A stretch of DNA of 64,000 nt from Paludibacteraceae bacterium (GCA_017558065.1 JAFYWK010000043.1:94974-158973), one strand, 5' to 3'; numbered from the stretch's first letter, positions 18,077-27,634 are shown. A program made the numbers and translations. The notes: generated by a model from the sequence alone, not told the origin.

Positions 18077-18586
18077 TTATTCTTTGGTAAAAAGGAATGG
18101 CAGACAAATGGTAATAAGTTGTTTGTCGGGTTCTATATTGACAATAAAATCTTCGTGCAAGGGAATCAGTTGCTTGCTGTTGAGGGTGATGAGGGTGTTG
18201 ATGGTTGTTTCGTCCACATCTGTGATTGTACCGAGTTCGCCTTGATCGCTGTCTAAGACACGATACCCCAACAGACTTTGCCAAGTGGGCATCAGTTCCT
18301 CGTCTTCGTTCATGTCTGTGAGAAGCATATAGGCTTGGCAGCCAATGAGTTGTTGGGCTGTTTGTTCATCGGTGATATGGTCCAGTTGGAAGATGAGCGA
18401 GTCGCTGCCTTTGCCTCGCCAATCGAGTACGCGAAACGGAACGAGGATATTGTTGATGCTGAGGATGAGGAATGTGGCATCGGCGTTGTCCCAATACTCA
18501 TTGCTGGTCAGGCATTGTATCTCACCGCGTTTGCCGTGCGTGCGGGTAATGCGTCCGATGGATACGACTTGTTCGTTGGTTATCAT
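18077..18586 (-). CDS. rimM: Ribosome maturation factor RimM
   Basis: 169 residues, the normal length. The N-terminal RimM domain starts VVSIGRITRTHGKRGEIQC. A PRC-barrel domain follows from about residue 98 (WQSLLGYRVLDSDQGELGTITDV) with the end LIPLHEDFIVNIEPDKQLITICLP. RimM binds ribosomal protein S19 and assists 30S head assembly. It is not beside rpsP or trmD here; it lies in a long mixed operon between the AddA-like gene (13 bp upstream) and the SpoU methyltransferase. Confidence 0.95.
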   Translation of the reverse strand: MITNEQVVSIGRITRTHGKRGEIQCLTSNEYWDNADATFLILSINNILVPFRVLDWRGKGSDSLIFQLDHITDEQTAQQLIGCQAYMLLTDMNEDEELMPTWQSLLGYRVLDSDQGELGTITDVDETTINTLITLNSKQLIPLHEDFIVNIEPDKQLITICLPFLFTKE

Positions 18587-18599
18587 TGTTGATGTCAGA

Positions 18600-21500
18600 T
18601 TATTGTATTTGTTCTATTTTTTGTTGCGCGACATATACGAGATAGGCTTCTACTGCATAACCCATTTGCTGGAGCAGGAGGGTGTAGTTACGCAATTGTT
18701 CTTGATAGAGGGTAGGGTGTTCGTGTCCGAACTTATAGTCAATGACGGTGGCAGTTTTTCCATCAATCATCACGCGGTCAGGACGTTGTGTTTTTCCTGT
18801 CGTGGTGAGAATATCCATTTCATTACGTACCATGTGTGGTTGGGTGAACCAATGCTCTTTCCCCTCTCGTTGCAGTAGCTGTTGTAGAGCCAGCAATTGC
18901 TGCTGCATGATGGTTTGTTGTGCAGGAGTGATGCGTCCTTCTGCTATCATATGGTCTATAGCAGGTTGAGCATCTTGCCATGTGTTGATTTGTGCTAACC
19001 ATTCGTGCATCAGAATACCCAAATCTATGGTTTCCAATGGGGTGTCGTTAGCAAAGTCATCTTCTGCTCTACTGCGCAAAATCAGGCGGTTGCCGATAGG
19101 CGAGGATATGTATTGTGCTTCTCGTGTGTTATTTTTGTCTGGGGCGGATGGTTCAACTGTTTGTTCGGCATCGGCTTTGGTGTAGGTATAAATATTCTCC
19201 TCGTTGCTGAGCAATGAGTCTTCTGCTATCACTTGGTCGTAGAGATAGGAGAGCAGATGGCTAATCTTGCTAATCTGTGGTTTGTTATCTTTGGTAGTGG
19301 TGTACATCTGTCCGTAGGCGTACAGGCGCATCTTAGGACGAGTGAATGCTACATATGTTAGGTTGAGATTGTCGATATATTGCGATATAATTTCGTTGAT
19401 ATATTCTTTTTTGAAATGCGTTTTGAGTAGTTTGGAGGAGAGAGGGACAGCCACGAGCGGCATCTGGTTGAATGGTTCGGTTTGTGGTTGACACCAGAAC
19501 ACCTCGCCCATATGTGTACGCTGAATATCCCAATTCAGGAATGGCAACATGACAATATCAAATTCCAGTCCCTTGGAACTATGAATAGTTAGGATACGTA
19601 TCGCATTGACGACGGGTGAGGATGGGATGGTGGCTTTGGGGGCTTTCTTCTCCCAGTACTCAAGGAAGGCACCTATATCGGATACGCGCTTCTGGGTGAA
19701 CTGATACACTTGGTCCTGGAAGGCGGTCAGATAGGGTAGTGCACCTGCTTGTTGGGGTAATTGCAGCAGGGTGATGAGTTGTTGTACAGCTTCGTAGAGT
19801 GGCAGGGTGAATGCCTGATGAATAGCGGCTGCTTGTTCCTCGGTGAATGGTGCATGCAGGGTGTGTATGGCGTACTGAACGACCTCATTGTGGGGCTGCA
19901 TATGCTGTTGCATAAGCGTCACGAGCAGTTGCACTGCGGGGTGCGACTGGATACGCATACCTTCTGCGGATTCTACAGGATAACCTTTCTCAATGAGGTA
20001 GCGCGCCAGCAGTTCTGCATCATTACCTCGGCGTACCAGCATGGCGATATTGTTCCACTCCCAACCTTCTTGCTTGAGGGCTTGCAACTGCTGGTCCACT
20101 GCTTGCAATGTTTGTTGGATGAGGTCTTCGTTTTTAGCATCGATGAACTGCAATTGAAATACTCCAGGATAGTCTTTCTGTGCCTCTTGGTGAATGGCGT
20201 CGGTGTGGTAAATGGACATCGCCATTTGAGCCAATGGCGACTCATCGTTCCAGCCTTCGTTCGTAAAATATGTGGCCACCCACTTGGCATACTCGCCAAT
20301 GAGTTGTTCGTTCTCTTGTATCAGCAGTTTGGCGCTACGCCAGTTGTCTATCATCGGCGGCTGCTGCACATTGGCAAATTCGCTATGTACGCCATTGAGC
20401 AGTTTCCAGTCTGAATTACGCCAGCGATAGATACTCTGCTTGACATCTCCCACAATCAGGTTGTCGCAACCCTTGCTTTCTGCTTCGTTGATGAGGGGGT
20501 AGAAGTTCTGCCATTGCAGCGAACTGGTGTCTTGAAACTCATCAATCATAAAGTGGTGCAGGTATTGCCCCATTCGTTCGTATATGAAGGGTGTCTCTTG
20601 TCCGTCAATCACATCATGAATGAGCATATTGACATCAGAGATAGGTACGCGCCCTATTTGTCGGTTGGTTGTGCTTACCTGGTCTGCGACATCTTGCAGC
20701 AGTCCGATAGTATAGAGGTGTTGTGAGATGGCAGTGGCGGTGTAATAATCAATAATCTCTTTGTCGAAGATATTCGCCATCTCGTGGTAGAGTGGACTGA
20801 GGTGCGTTTCGTATAGTGAGAGGATTGCAGATTGTTGTGCCTTGGTGGTCTTGCTTTTTAGGCATAGAGATTCGGGTTGCTCCAGTACCTTGAGGAAGGT
20901 CTTGTTGAGTCCTTTTTCCAGAATCTCCTGAGCTGGTTTGCGGAACGCAGAGACAGCATCGGCTTTGATACCCTTGTATGAGTCTATTAGGGGAAGAGCT
21001 TTGCGTTGGATACCAACGATTTTCTTCTCCGTATTGGTGATTATATTTGAGAGCAGGGTTTGATACTGCTTGATGTTTTCTTTGTTTTTGAAGAACTCTT
21101 GTAGCTGCCCGATATGTCGTTTGACTTCTTCCTTATTGAGTTGCTTAGAGAAATCGCTAATGCTGCGGTGCAGATTGCCGTTGGCATTGTCGTCCATATT
21201 GTGCTTCGCAAAATCGGTAATCCACGAAATGATATTGGCGTTGCCTTCTTGCTGCTGGCGAATACGACGGAAGATGTCGTCCACGGCTTGTTGTACCACT
21301 TCATCGCCGTCCAATGCAATGTCATATGTGGTGGAGAGCCCCAAGTCTAACGCGAAAGTGCGTATCACCTGCTGGAAGAATCCATCAATGGTGGATACGG
21401 AGAAGTGGTTATAGTCTTTGAGTATAGCAATGAGCAGTTGCCGCGCTTGGGCTTGCAGGGTGGGGGCATCAAGGTGAAAATGCTGCAGTAAATCCTTGTA

Positions 21501-21725
21501 GAAAGGTGAGTCTTCTGGTGTCGTGGAAAGGGTGTATAATGCTTTCAGTATGCGCTCTTTCATCTCGGCAGTAGCTTTCTTGGTAAAAGTGACTGCTAAG
21601 ATGCGGCTGTGTGGCATCCATTGATCGCGACGTTTTTGATAGTCGCGAAACAGCATCACGAGATATTCCCGTGTGAGCGTATGTGTTTTTCCGCTTCCTG
21701 CCGATGCCTTGTAAATACTGAGCAT
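18600..21725 (-). CDS. AddA/RexA-like UvrD-family helicase-nuclease
   Basis: 1041 residues. Superfamily 1A helicase motifs are Walker A ASAGSGKT at residues 8-15, motif Ia LAVTFTKKATAEMKER, motif II MIDEFQDTS near residue 395, motif III VGDVKQSIYRWR, and motif V ILTIHSSKGLEFDIVMLP. The C-terminus carries a RecB-type nuclease site (DRVMIDGKTATVIDYKFG, then YQEQLRNY). This is the Bacteroidota form of the large subunit of the AddAB end-resection enzyme for double-strand-break repair. The partner (addB) is not in the window. It is inside the long minus-strand operon, 23 bp after a lipoprotein gene. Confidence 0.9.
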   Translation of the reverse strand: MLSIYKASAGSGKTHTLTREYLVMLFRDYQKRRDQWMPHSRILAVTFTKKATAEMKERILKALYTLSTTPEDSPFYKDLLQHFHLDAPTLQAQARQLLIAILKDYNHFSVSTIDGFFQQVIRTFALDLGLSTTYDIALDGDEVVQQAVDDIFRRIRQQQEGNANIISWITDFAKHNMDDNANGNLHRSISDFSKQLNKEEVKRHIGQLQEFFKNKENIKQYQTLLSNIITNTEKKIVGIQRKALPLIDSYKGIKADAVSAFRKPAQEILEKGLNKTFLKVLEQPESLCLKSKTTKAQQSAILSLYETHLSPLYHEMANIFDKEIIDYYTATAISQHLYTIGLLQDVADQVSTTNRQIGRVPISDVNMLIHDVIDGQETPFIYERMGQYLHHFMIDEFQDTSSLQWQNFYPLINEAESKGCDNLIVGDVKQSIYRWRNSDWKLLNGVHSEFANVQQPPMIDNWRSAKLLIQENEQLIGEYAKWVATYFTNEGWNDESPLAQMAMSIYHTDAIHQEAQKDYPGVFQLQFIDAKNEDLIQQTLQAVDQQLQALKQEGWEWNNIAMLVRRGNDAELLARYLIEKGYPVESAEGMRIQSHPAVQLLVTLMQQHMQPHNEVVQYAIHTLHAPFTEEQAAAIHQAFTLPLYEAVQQLITLLQLPQQAGALPYLTAFQDQVYQFTQKRVSDIGAFLEYWEKKAPKATIPSSPVVNAIRILTIHSSKGLEFDIVMLPFLNWDIQRTHMGEVFWCQPQTEPFNQMPLVAVPLSSKLLKTHFKKEYINEIISQYIDNLNLTYVAFTRPKMRLYAYGQMYTTTKDNKPQISKISHLLSYLYDQVIAEDSLLSNEENIYTYTKADAEQTVEPSAPDKNNTREAQYISSPIGNRLILRSRAEDDFANDTPLETIDLGILMHEWLAQINTWQDAQPAIDHMIAEGRITPAQQTIMQQQLLALQQLLQREGKEHWFTQPHMVRNEMDILTTTGKTQRPDRVMIDGKTATVIDYKFGHEHPTLYQEQLRNYTLLLQQMGYAVEAYLVYVAQQKIEQIQ

Positions 21726-21748
21726 AATAGTTGTGCCAGGGTTGTTGG

Positions 21749-22207
21749 TTAGTTGAAAATATACAATTGTGCTCCTGTTGCCATATTGCGGTAGGAGGTG
21801 TTGTAGCGTTTCAGTGGTTCGTTGGTTACACCTGTAGTAGGATTGCCTATACCATAACTAATATCATACTGTTCGCCACATAGTTCACATACGGCAAAGA
21901 TTCCATCCACCTTTAAGGGCTTGTTTCGCTTCACGCAATAGGGGCAACAGAGGTCGGCTGCGTGGTAATTCTCATCCATGCCCACCCAAATCAATAGTCC
22001 TGCGTAGCCGATGTAGTTCTCGAGTAGCGTTTTTTGTGTCACGGTCATCGCTTGAAAACCATTGGCAATAACGAAGTGTGGATATTCGCGAGTGATATAT
22101 ACCGTGTAATTGACAGGTACATTAGGCACTGAACTCTGGCGATTGACGTCCTCGCATGCCGATAGGAGAACAACCAGACCGATGAGGAATACGCCGTGTT
22201 TCATCAA
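21749..22207 (-). CDS. Small lipoprotein with Rieske-like fold region and two CxxC pairs
   Basis: 152 residues with lipoprotein signal MMKHGVFLIGLVVLLSAC (lipobox LSAC). The C-terminal half shows CCPYC (about 86-90), FAVCELCGEQYDISYGIG and NPTTGVTNEPLKRY. The layout, with two paired ligand sites about 20 residues apart and a GNPTTG..PL.RY tail, resembles Rieske-type proteins, but the usual CxH/CxxH ligands are replaced by CxxC/CxxC. It may bind zinc or iron as a rubredoxin-like site. Its start overlaps the FKBP gene by 4 bp. Function unknown. Confidence 0.75.
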   Translation of the reverse strand: MMKHGVFLIGLVVLLSACEDVNRQSSVPNVPVNYTVYITREYPHFVIANGFQAMTVTQKTLLENYIGYAGLLIWVGMDENYHAADLCCPYCVKRNKPLKVDGIFAVCELCGEQYDISYGIGNPTTGVTNEPLKRYNTSYRNMATGAQLYIFN

Positions 22208-22701
22208 TATACTTGATGTAGATATACTCGGAATTTGAGTGTGGAATAAGGTGGAATGAAGCTTTCAGAGCCCTCTGTACCTGTGCCTTCTTTTCCATAA
22301 CCCAAGTAGTATGGGATATAAAACTCATATTCGCCAAACAGATTCATTTGTTTCAGTCCTTCAGCAAATCCAGCAACAAAAGCACTGACATAGAATGGCT
22401 CTGCTTCGTCGATGGAATCTACTTTGTATTTATCGAACTCATAGCCATTGATCAACCATCCTGTATAATCAATCACTACAATCTTGGCATCATCTGGTCG
22501 TGTTCCTGTTCCAGGTTCTATTCCAGGGTAGATGCATTTGTATTGTAATCCTGTAGGTGTTGTTTTTACACCTGGCTGTTGGGCATTATTGATTAGCCAT
22601 AACTCGTTTTGTAGTTTCCAGTCCAACCAATTTTCTTGTTTGCAGCCGCATACGAGTGTTGCAATCAATAGCAGGCAGAATAATTTTGTTGTTTTCTTCA
22701 T
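22204..22701 (-). CDS. FKBP-type peptidyl-prolyl isomerase lipoprotein
   Basis: 165 residues from the Met at 22701 (an in-frame Met at 22719 would add six residues). The lipoprotein signal is KKTTKLFCLLLIATLVCGC. The FKBP fold covers about residues 45-165: VVIDYTGWLINGYEFDKY, FVAGFAEGLKQMNLFGEYEFYIPYYLGYG, and IPPYSTLKFRVYL. The substitution of several pocket residues (for example YEFDKYKV instead of xxFDSS) suggests weak isomerase activity, as in GldI-like FKBPs of gliding and T9SS bacteria. It probably assists folding of envelope proteins. It is 35 bp after the EnvC-like gene. Confidence 0.85.
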   Translation of the reverse strand: MKKTTKLFCLLLIATLVCGCKQENWLDWKLQNELWLINNAQQPGVKTTPTGLQYKCIYPGIEPGTGTRPDDAKIVVIDYTGWLINGYEFDKYKVDSIDEAEPFYVSAFVAGFAEGLKQMNLFGEYEFYIPYYLGYGKEGTGTEGSESFIPPYSTLKFRVYLHQVY

Positions 22702-22736
22702 ATATTTTTTACCTTTCACTTTTCAGTTTTTACTTT

Positions 22737-23903
22737 TCATTGCGCCAACCACAATCCGGGATTGATAATGGAGCGGTCTTTATAAATTTGGAAATAGAGT
22801 TCAGTTTTGTTGTCTTCGCTCGTGTCTGTGACTATTTCTCCGATGGCTTGTTTGGCTTTCACTTTGTCGCCTTGTTTCACATATATTTTTTTCAATGGAG
22901 AATATACTGTTCGGTAATTACCATGCTGCACGATGACTGCGTAGTTTCCATTGATTTGTGCGCAACTGCTGACTTCACCTTCGTAGATTGCTCTTGCATT
23001 TGCACCAGCCACTGTTTGCAGGTAGATGCCTTTGTTGTTTATGGTCACATGCTCATGTACGGGGTGCTGGTGCTTGCCAAAGTAGCCACTGATAAAACCC
23101 TTTTCTACGGGCCAAGGTAATCGTCCTTGGTTGGCCTCAAAGCCGCCAGCGATGAGTTGTTGTTCTTTGGTCAGGGTGGTTGTGGTGCGTACTTGTTTAG
23201 CAATCATTTCTTCGATTTGTTTGTTGAGCGCATCCACTTTTTTCTGTTGTTCTTGCTGTTTGGCTATAAGATTCTTCTCCTTCTTTTTCAGCGATTGCAG
23301 CATGTCTTTTTGCTTGCGTTCATCGCGTGTGAGTTTGTCTTGTTCTCGTTTTTGTGATTGTAGAGCGGTAGAACGATTCTGTTTGCGCTCTTCCAATAAT
23401 GTATTCTGTATATCAATATCTGATTGCAGTGATTCTATTTTTTTCACTTGTTCTTTTCTATATGCTGCAAATTGCTGCATGTATTGTACACGGCGAATCA
23501 GTTGCTGAAAGTTCTCGGCAGAAAGCAGGAATAGCAGTGGCGACTGTTGCATGTCGGCATAATGTGTTTCGCGAACTAATCGTGCGTAATCTTCCTTGCA
23601 CGCCTCTAATTCTTTCTGCAAGGTAAATCGTTTCTGTCGCAACGTACCCATTTCGCCATTGAGAGCGTTTATCTCGCCCTGTATATTGCGGATGAGCTTT
23701 TTGCGCGTTTTGATGTCGTTGTTTAGCAAATTGAGCTTGTTCTCCGTAGCTGTCTCATTCTGCTTGGTTTGCTTGAGCATCTGGGCTGTTTCTTCCAATT
23801 GCTGCTGCAATTCGCGTTGTTGCTTTTGCAACTCTTTTACATTTTGCGCGGCTACAGGCAGCGTCAATAGGCATAATATGTATAGGATGATTCTCAGTTT
23901 CAT
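22737..23903 (-). CDS. EnvC-like murein hydrolase activator (degenerate M23)
   Basis: 388 residues with a signal peptide (LRIILYILCLLTLPVAAQ), a long coiled coil (about residues 20-245, rich in K/E/Q heptads) and a C-terminal LytM/M23 domain (about 265-388) starting at ISGYFGKHQHPVHEHV. The metal-binding HxH of active M23 peptidases is replaced (ELYFQIYKD), and the first site is also altered (VTINNKGIYLQT), so the domain should be inactive, as in EnvC, which activates amidases during cell separation. It overlaps the DUF4292 gene by 4 bp, a conserved Bacteroidota neighbourhood with TPR and dut genes. Confidence 0.92.
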   Translation of the reverse strand: MKLRIILYILCLLTLPVAAQNVKELQKQQRELQQQLEETAQMLKQTKQNETATENKLNLLNNDIKTRKKLIRNIQGEINALNGEMGTLRQKRFTLQKELEACKEDYARLVRETHYADMQQSPLLFLLSAENFQQLIRRVQYMQQFAAYRKEQVKKIESLQSDIDIQNTLLEERKQNRSTALQSQKREQDKLTRDERKQKDMLQSLKKKEKNLIAKQQEQQKKVDALNKQIEEMIAKQVRTTTTLTKEQQLIAGGFEANQGRLPWPVEKGFISGYFGKHQHPVHEHVTINNKGIYLQTVAGANARAIYEGEVSSCAQINGNYAVIVQHGNYRTVYSPLKKIYVKQGDKVKAKQAIGEIVTDTSEDNKTELYFQIYKDRSIINPGLWLAQ

Positions 23904-24439
23904 ATGGGTAGGATTTCTCGAAGGGTAACTCGTTTATATTTATTGGTTTTGGTGCGTGTGGGTGACTGTAGGGTGTTGTGTTCTCTGTTGGAGAAAGTGC
24001 AGGATAACTTCAGTTGATGTTTGCCAGAGGAGAACTGCAATTGTATGGGTTCTTTGTTTTTGGTAGTTTGATGTGTTAGGAAATCCTGAATGGTCTTGTA
24101 GGATATACGGGTGTTGAGTGTTTGTTGTATGTCAGAGTAGGATAGCGCTACATATTTGCGATTCATCTTATCGAACAGCCAGACACTATCGGGGGTTGCT
24201 TCCATGCGTACCATTTCGATTCCCAACATAGGTTGTACTGCAATGACTGCTAATTCGTTGCGCCATATGCGGACTTGACTACTCATATTATACTGGTGTT
24301 GATCCAATGTGAGGGTCACTTGGGCACGTTCGGTAAGGGTCTGATAGCGTGATGGGGTGCGTTTGCTGATTGAACATGAAGAAACTATCATCATGGTGAT
24401 AATCAGCAAAATGAATATGTATTGCTTGTTTATTTGCAT
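23900..24439 (-). CDS. DUF4292 lipoprotein
   Basis: 179 residues with lipoprotein signal ending IVSSC. The body (LTERAQVTLTLDQHQYNMSSQVRIWR, then GIEMVRMEATPDSVWLFDKM) matches DUF4292, which has a LolA/LolB-like curved sheet. Members of this family are usually about 250 residues, so this one is short at the C-terminus. A role in lipoprotein or outer-membrane handling is inferred. It overlaps the TPR gene by 10 bp and the EnvC-like gene by 4 bp. Confidence 0.8.
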   Translation of the reverse strand: MQINKQYIFILLIITMMIVSSCSISKRTPSRYQTLTERAQVTLTLDQHQYNMSSQVRIWRNELAVIAVQPMLGIEMVRMEATPDSVWLFDKMNRKYVALSYSDIQQTLNTRISYKTIQDFLTHQTTKNKEPIQLQFSSGKHQLKLSCTFSNREHNTLQSPTRTKTNKYKRVTLREILPI

Positions 24440-25431
24440 CGCTTGCTGGCTTCTTTGTAGTGTGTGAGTATTTCTTTGTCTATTTTTTCTCCGCTATGTT
24501 CTATGGCGCGTTTGAGGTAGAAGAGTGCCGATTCGCAGTGTCCTAACCGATACATGATCCACCCATATGTGTCCAGGTATATGGGATTGGTGGGCTCGCG
24601 CATGATGGTAATGCGTGACAGTTCTTCGGCGCGCATCAGATCTTTGCCGATGAGGCATAGGCTCCATGCCAAGTTGTTCATTACTAATATGTTTCTTGGG
24701 TCCATTCGTAGGATGGCCTCATAGGCGGGTATCATTTTTTCGGGTGGCTGATGCGTCTGCTCATAGAGCTGCATACGAAATACTTGAAACTGATAATCAT
24801 CGGGATCTATTTCCAAGTATCGTTCTATCTCTTTGATAGCTTGCTTGTTGTTTTTGAGCATTGCATTCAGTCGATACCGCTGCATAGCACTCATTGCATT
24901 GTAACCATTGATGGAATCCAGGTTGTCTTGCACAATTAATGCCTGGCGATATTGTTTGAGTACGATATACGCCTTTTGCAACATGGTATGTAGCTCTTCA
25001 TTCTTGAGATCTGTTTTGGCTAATTGCTCCAGCTGCTTGATGGCTTGTTGTTGTTTCTTTTTATCGTTACTCTTTAGCAATAATACATGGTGGTTGTACC
25101 AATACTCCTTGGGTGCCAACTCATATGCACGACGCAGGTATTCTGCTGCGGCATCAGCGTCTTGTTCTGTTTGTGCGTAGAGCCCCATATAATTGTTGAT
25201 GGTGGCATCGTTAGGATTGAGTTCGTAACAAAATTCCACAATCGGTTTGGCTTTTTCGATCTCTTCGCACTGTATCAGCCGTTGCGCCTCGTAGAAGTAG
25301 TAGAGGAATTGTTGTTGCTTTTCGATGCTGAATGTATCTGTTGCTGTAGGATTAGCGTACAACCCATGCTGCATTACTCCTCCAAGCAATACGCACAATA
25401 CTACCAATATGTACTTCTTTCCACTTATCAC
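24430..25431 (-). CDS. Periplasmic TPR-repeat protein
   Basis: 333 residues with a signal peptide (KKYILVVLCVLLGGVMQHGLYA). About seven tetratricopeptide repeats follow (for example ATINNYMGLYAQTEQDADAAAEYLRRAYELAPKEYW and NPIYLDTYGWIMYRLGHCESALFYLKRAIEH). It probably scaffolds protein contacts in the envelope. The order dut-TPR-DUF4292-EnvC recurs in Bacteroidota genomes. Confidence 0.88.
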   Translation of the reverse strand: MISGKKYILVVLCVLLGGVMQHGLYANPTATDTFSIEKQQQFLYYFYEAQRLIQCEEIEKAKPIVEFCYELNPNDATINNYMGLYAQTEQDADAAAEYLRRAYELAPKEYWYNHHVLLLKSNDKKKQQQAIKQLEQLAKTDLKNEELHTMLQKAYIVLKQYRQALIVQDNLDSINGYNAMSAMQRYRLNAMLKNNKQAIKEIERYLEIDPDDYQFQVFRMQLYEQTHQPPEKMIPAYEAILRMDPRNILVMNNLAWSLCLIGKDLMRAEELSRITIMREPTNPIYLDTYGWIMYRLGHCESALFYLKRAIEHSGEKIDKEILTHYKEASKRCK

Positions 25432-25446
25432 CTTACAGCTTACACC

Positions 25447-25881
25447 TTACTTCACTCCGCTATGTCCAAAACCACCAGCACCGCGTTCTGTTTCGCCGAG
25501 TACTTCCACTTCTGCCAGTTCGGGTTGTTCGTGTTTGGCTATGACCATCTGGCAGATGCGCTCGCCGGGTTCTATTGTTTGTGGCTCACCACTCAGGTTG
25601 ATGAGTATCACGCCAATCTCGCCGCGGTAGTCAGCATCAATAGTGCCGGGTGTGTTCAATACGGTCAGTCCGCGTTTGAGTGCCAATCCGCTGCGAGGAC
25701 GGATCTGTGCCTCATAGCCTACGGGCAATTCTATGTACAGACCTGTGGGCAGCAATCGGCGCTCCAATGGTTGTAGGGTTACTGCCTCTGCCAAGTGGCA
25801 ACGGATGTCCATGCCTGCTGCCTGTGCGCTCTCGTAGCGTGGCAACTGATTATTGCTTTTGTTGATAATTTTTATTGTCAT
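25447..25881 (-). CDS. dut: dUTP diphosphatase
   Basis: 144 residues, trimeric dUTPase type. All five motifs are visible: [11 protein letters not shown] (1), [11 protein letters not shown] (2), [19 protein letters not shown] (3, with catalytic D), [10 protein letters not shown] (4) and [10 protein letters not shown] (5, where H replaces the usual S in GFGSTG). It hydrolyses dUTP to dUMP, preventing uracil misincorporation. It sits 15 bp before the TPR gene in the operon. Confidence 0.97.
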   Translation of the reverse strand: MTIKIINKSNNQLPRYESAQAAGMDIRCHLAEAVTLQPLERRLLPTGLYIELPVGYEAQIRPRSGLALKRGLTVLNTPGTIDADYRGEIGVILINLSGEPQTIEPGERICQMVIAKHEQPELAEVEVLGETERGAGGFGHSGVK

Positions 25882-25891
25882 AATTTTCTTT

Positions 25892-26494
25892 TTAGCCTAT
25901 TGCTTCAAACTCTTTCTTCGCTTGCTCACACGATTTGAACACGATACCCTTAATTCCTAATGCCTCCGCTGCATCTACATTTTCTTGTCTATCATCGATA
26001 AACACGCATTCATTGGCATTCAGTTCGTATCTATCCAATAGTATTTGGTAAAGTCGTAAGTCTGGTTTGGCTATTTTCTCCACGCCTGAAATGACGATGC
26101 CGTTCAATAGCCCAAATACGGGGTAGCGATCTTGGGCTATAGGGAATGTCTCTGCCGACCAGTTGGTTAGTCCATATACGCCATATCCTGCCTGTTTTAG
26201 TTCGCGTACCCATTCTTCCATACCCTCTACTGCCGTGCCGAGCATTTTATCCCATTCGTCCCAATACATGCGTATTTCTTTTTCCCATTCTGGATGTTCA
26301 GCGATTTTCTCTTCTACCACTTGTGCGATGGGCACACCCATATCTGTTTGGTTGTTCCATGGCACGGTGCAAATGTTTTGGATAAACCAATCGGTCTTTT
26401 CGCTACTTCCAAAATATGCGTCGTAAAGGTTGTGCTGGTTCCAATATACTAATACGCAACCAAAATCAAAAATCACATTCTTTATCTTTTCCAT
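25892..26494 (-). CDS. HAD-IA family phosphatase (YihX-like)
   Basis: 200 residues. HAD motifs are [10 protein letters not shown] (I, nucleophile D at residue 10), GLTNWS (II), [11 protein letters not shown] (III) and [14 protein letters not shown] (IV). The DFG form of motif I and the NWS motif are typical of the YihX/sugar-phosphate group. Substrate unknown. It is 10 bp before dut and 12 bp after the lipid kinase gene. Confidence 0.9.
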   Translation of the reverse strand: MEKIKNVIFDFGCVLVYWNQHNLYDAYFGSSEKTDWFIQNICTVPWNNQTDMGVPIAQVVEEKIAEHPEWEKEIRMYWDEWDKMLGTAVEGMEEWVRELKQAGYGVYGLTNWSAETFPIAQDRYPVFGLLNGIVISGVEKIAKPDLRLYQILLDRYELNANECVFIDDRQENVDAAEALGIKGIVFKSCEQAKKEFEAIG

Positions 26495-26506
26495 GACTCG
26501 TCCTAA

Positions 26507-27400
26507 TCAAAATCTCTTTTTTACTAGCACTTTCAGTCCGTCTTCCACCACGCTAATATGCAGATCGCCGTCTATTTGTGTGGGTGTTCCATCAATGTGT
26601 ATCAGACTTGTTGTATTATTGCGTTTTAGATGCACTTCCTTCGCACGAATGGTGTTCACATGCAAGTTCTCGTCTAATGTTTTGGTAAATAGTTGCCATA
26701 GGAACTCTGGTGCTTTCACTAATGGCATCTCATTTACGATGGCTATGTCCATCATTCCGTCCTGTATGCTGGCTTTTGGTGCGATATACGCATCATTGCC
26801 CCATTGGCTAGCATTAGCGAAGTTGATAAGGAAGGCGGTTGTTTCTACGTCAATATCTTTGCCTATAAGATGATAATCTTCGACTTTGTATTGGAATATG
26901 TCCTTTGTGATGCTTTGCAGATAACCTTTCAGTCCACGTTCGCTGCCGGCTTCAAAGTCGTGTGCAACTTGTGCATCAAAACCAATTCCGCAGGTGGTAA
27001 AGAATGGGATGTTGTTCACGGTGCAGTAATCCACTTTGATGATTTCGCTGTTATTCAGCATTTCCATAGCGCGGTTCATGCGGGTGGAGATGTCTATGTG
27101 TCGAGCAAAACCATTCCCGCTACCATTAGGGATAATGCCCAGAGCAGTTTGTGTGCCTACTAATCCACTTGCCACTTCGTTCACGGTGCCATCACCGCCC
27201 ACTGCTATTACGGCGTAGTAGTCTTGCATAGCAAACTGCTGAGCCAGTAGTGTACCATGTCCAGGATACTCTGTGGTGATTACGGTAGGTGAGAACTGTT
27301 GTAGGTCGAGCAACTCGCGTATCAGTTTCGACACGCGATTTTTTGTCTTTGTTCCTCCTGCTCCCGAAATAGGATTAACTATAAATGCGATATTCTTCAT
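26507..27400 (-). CDS. YegS/DagK-type diacylglycerol or lipid kinase
   Basis: 297 residues from the Met at 27400 (NIAFIVNPISGAGG). The catalytic motif AVGGDGTVNEVASGL and PNGSGNGFARHI define the DAG-kinase catalytic domain; a beta-sandwich C-terminal domain ends in IHIDGTPTQIDGDLHISVVEDGLKVLV. It probably phosphorylates a membrane lipid. A longer reading frame from 27463 is rejected because it would run through the promoter -7 box at 27453-27460. It is the first gene of the long minus-strand operon extending towards 14884. Confidence 0.92.
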   Translation of the reverse strand: MKNIAFIVNPISGAGGTKTKNRVSKLIRELLDLQQFSPTVITTEYPGHGTLLAQQFAMQDYYAVIAVGGDGTVNEVASGLVGTQTALGIIPNGSGNGFARHIDISTRMNRAMEMLNNSEIIKVDYCTVNNIPFFTTCGIGFDAQVAHDFEAGSERGLKGYLQSITKDIFQYKVEDYHLIGKDIDVETTAFLINFANASQWGNDAYIAPKASIQDGMMDIAIVNEMPLVKAPEFLWQLFTKTLDENLHVNTIRAKEVHLKRNNTTSLIHIDGTPTQIDGDLHISVVEDGLKVLVKKRF

Positions 27401-27452
27401 ATTTTTTTGCCGTTCAATAGTTCGTTGTATATGCCAGACGCATAATACCGCG

Positions 27453-27484
27453 CAAAGGTACAAAAAAAAAATGAAACTTCCAAA
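27453..27484 (-). promoter_or_regulatory. Promoter of the lipid kinase-to-U32 operon
   Basis: TACCTTTG (27453-27460), a 20-bp spacer and TTTG (27481-27484) are on the minus strand. Its place inside the 5' end of the extended reading frame fixes the start codon at 27400. Confidence 0.8.
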
Positions 27485-27565
27485 TATATTTGACTATTAT
27501 AGTCAAAATAGGTGGTAATATTAAAAAAAATCTATGAATAGTATGGTTAACTCGAAAATTTTGAT

Positions 27566-27573
27566 TACCTTTG
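27566..27573 (+). promoter_or_regulatory. Promoter -7 box of the DUF4301 gene
   Basis: TACCTTTG on the plus strand, 61 bp before the ATG at 27635. A TATG, one mismatch from TTTG, lies 20 bp upstream. Confidence 0.6.
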
Positions 27574-27634
27574 TACGCTGGTTACTGTGCAAAAATGAAA
27601 CTTATTTTATATTGATTTTTATATTGATAATACT

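Noticed and set aside
27401-27463. N-terminal extension of the lipid kinase
   Set aside because: The extension covers the -7 promoter box and has no family match.
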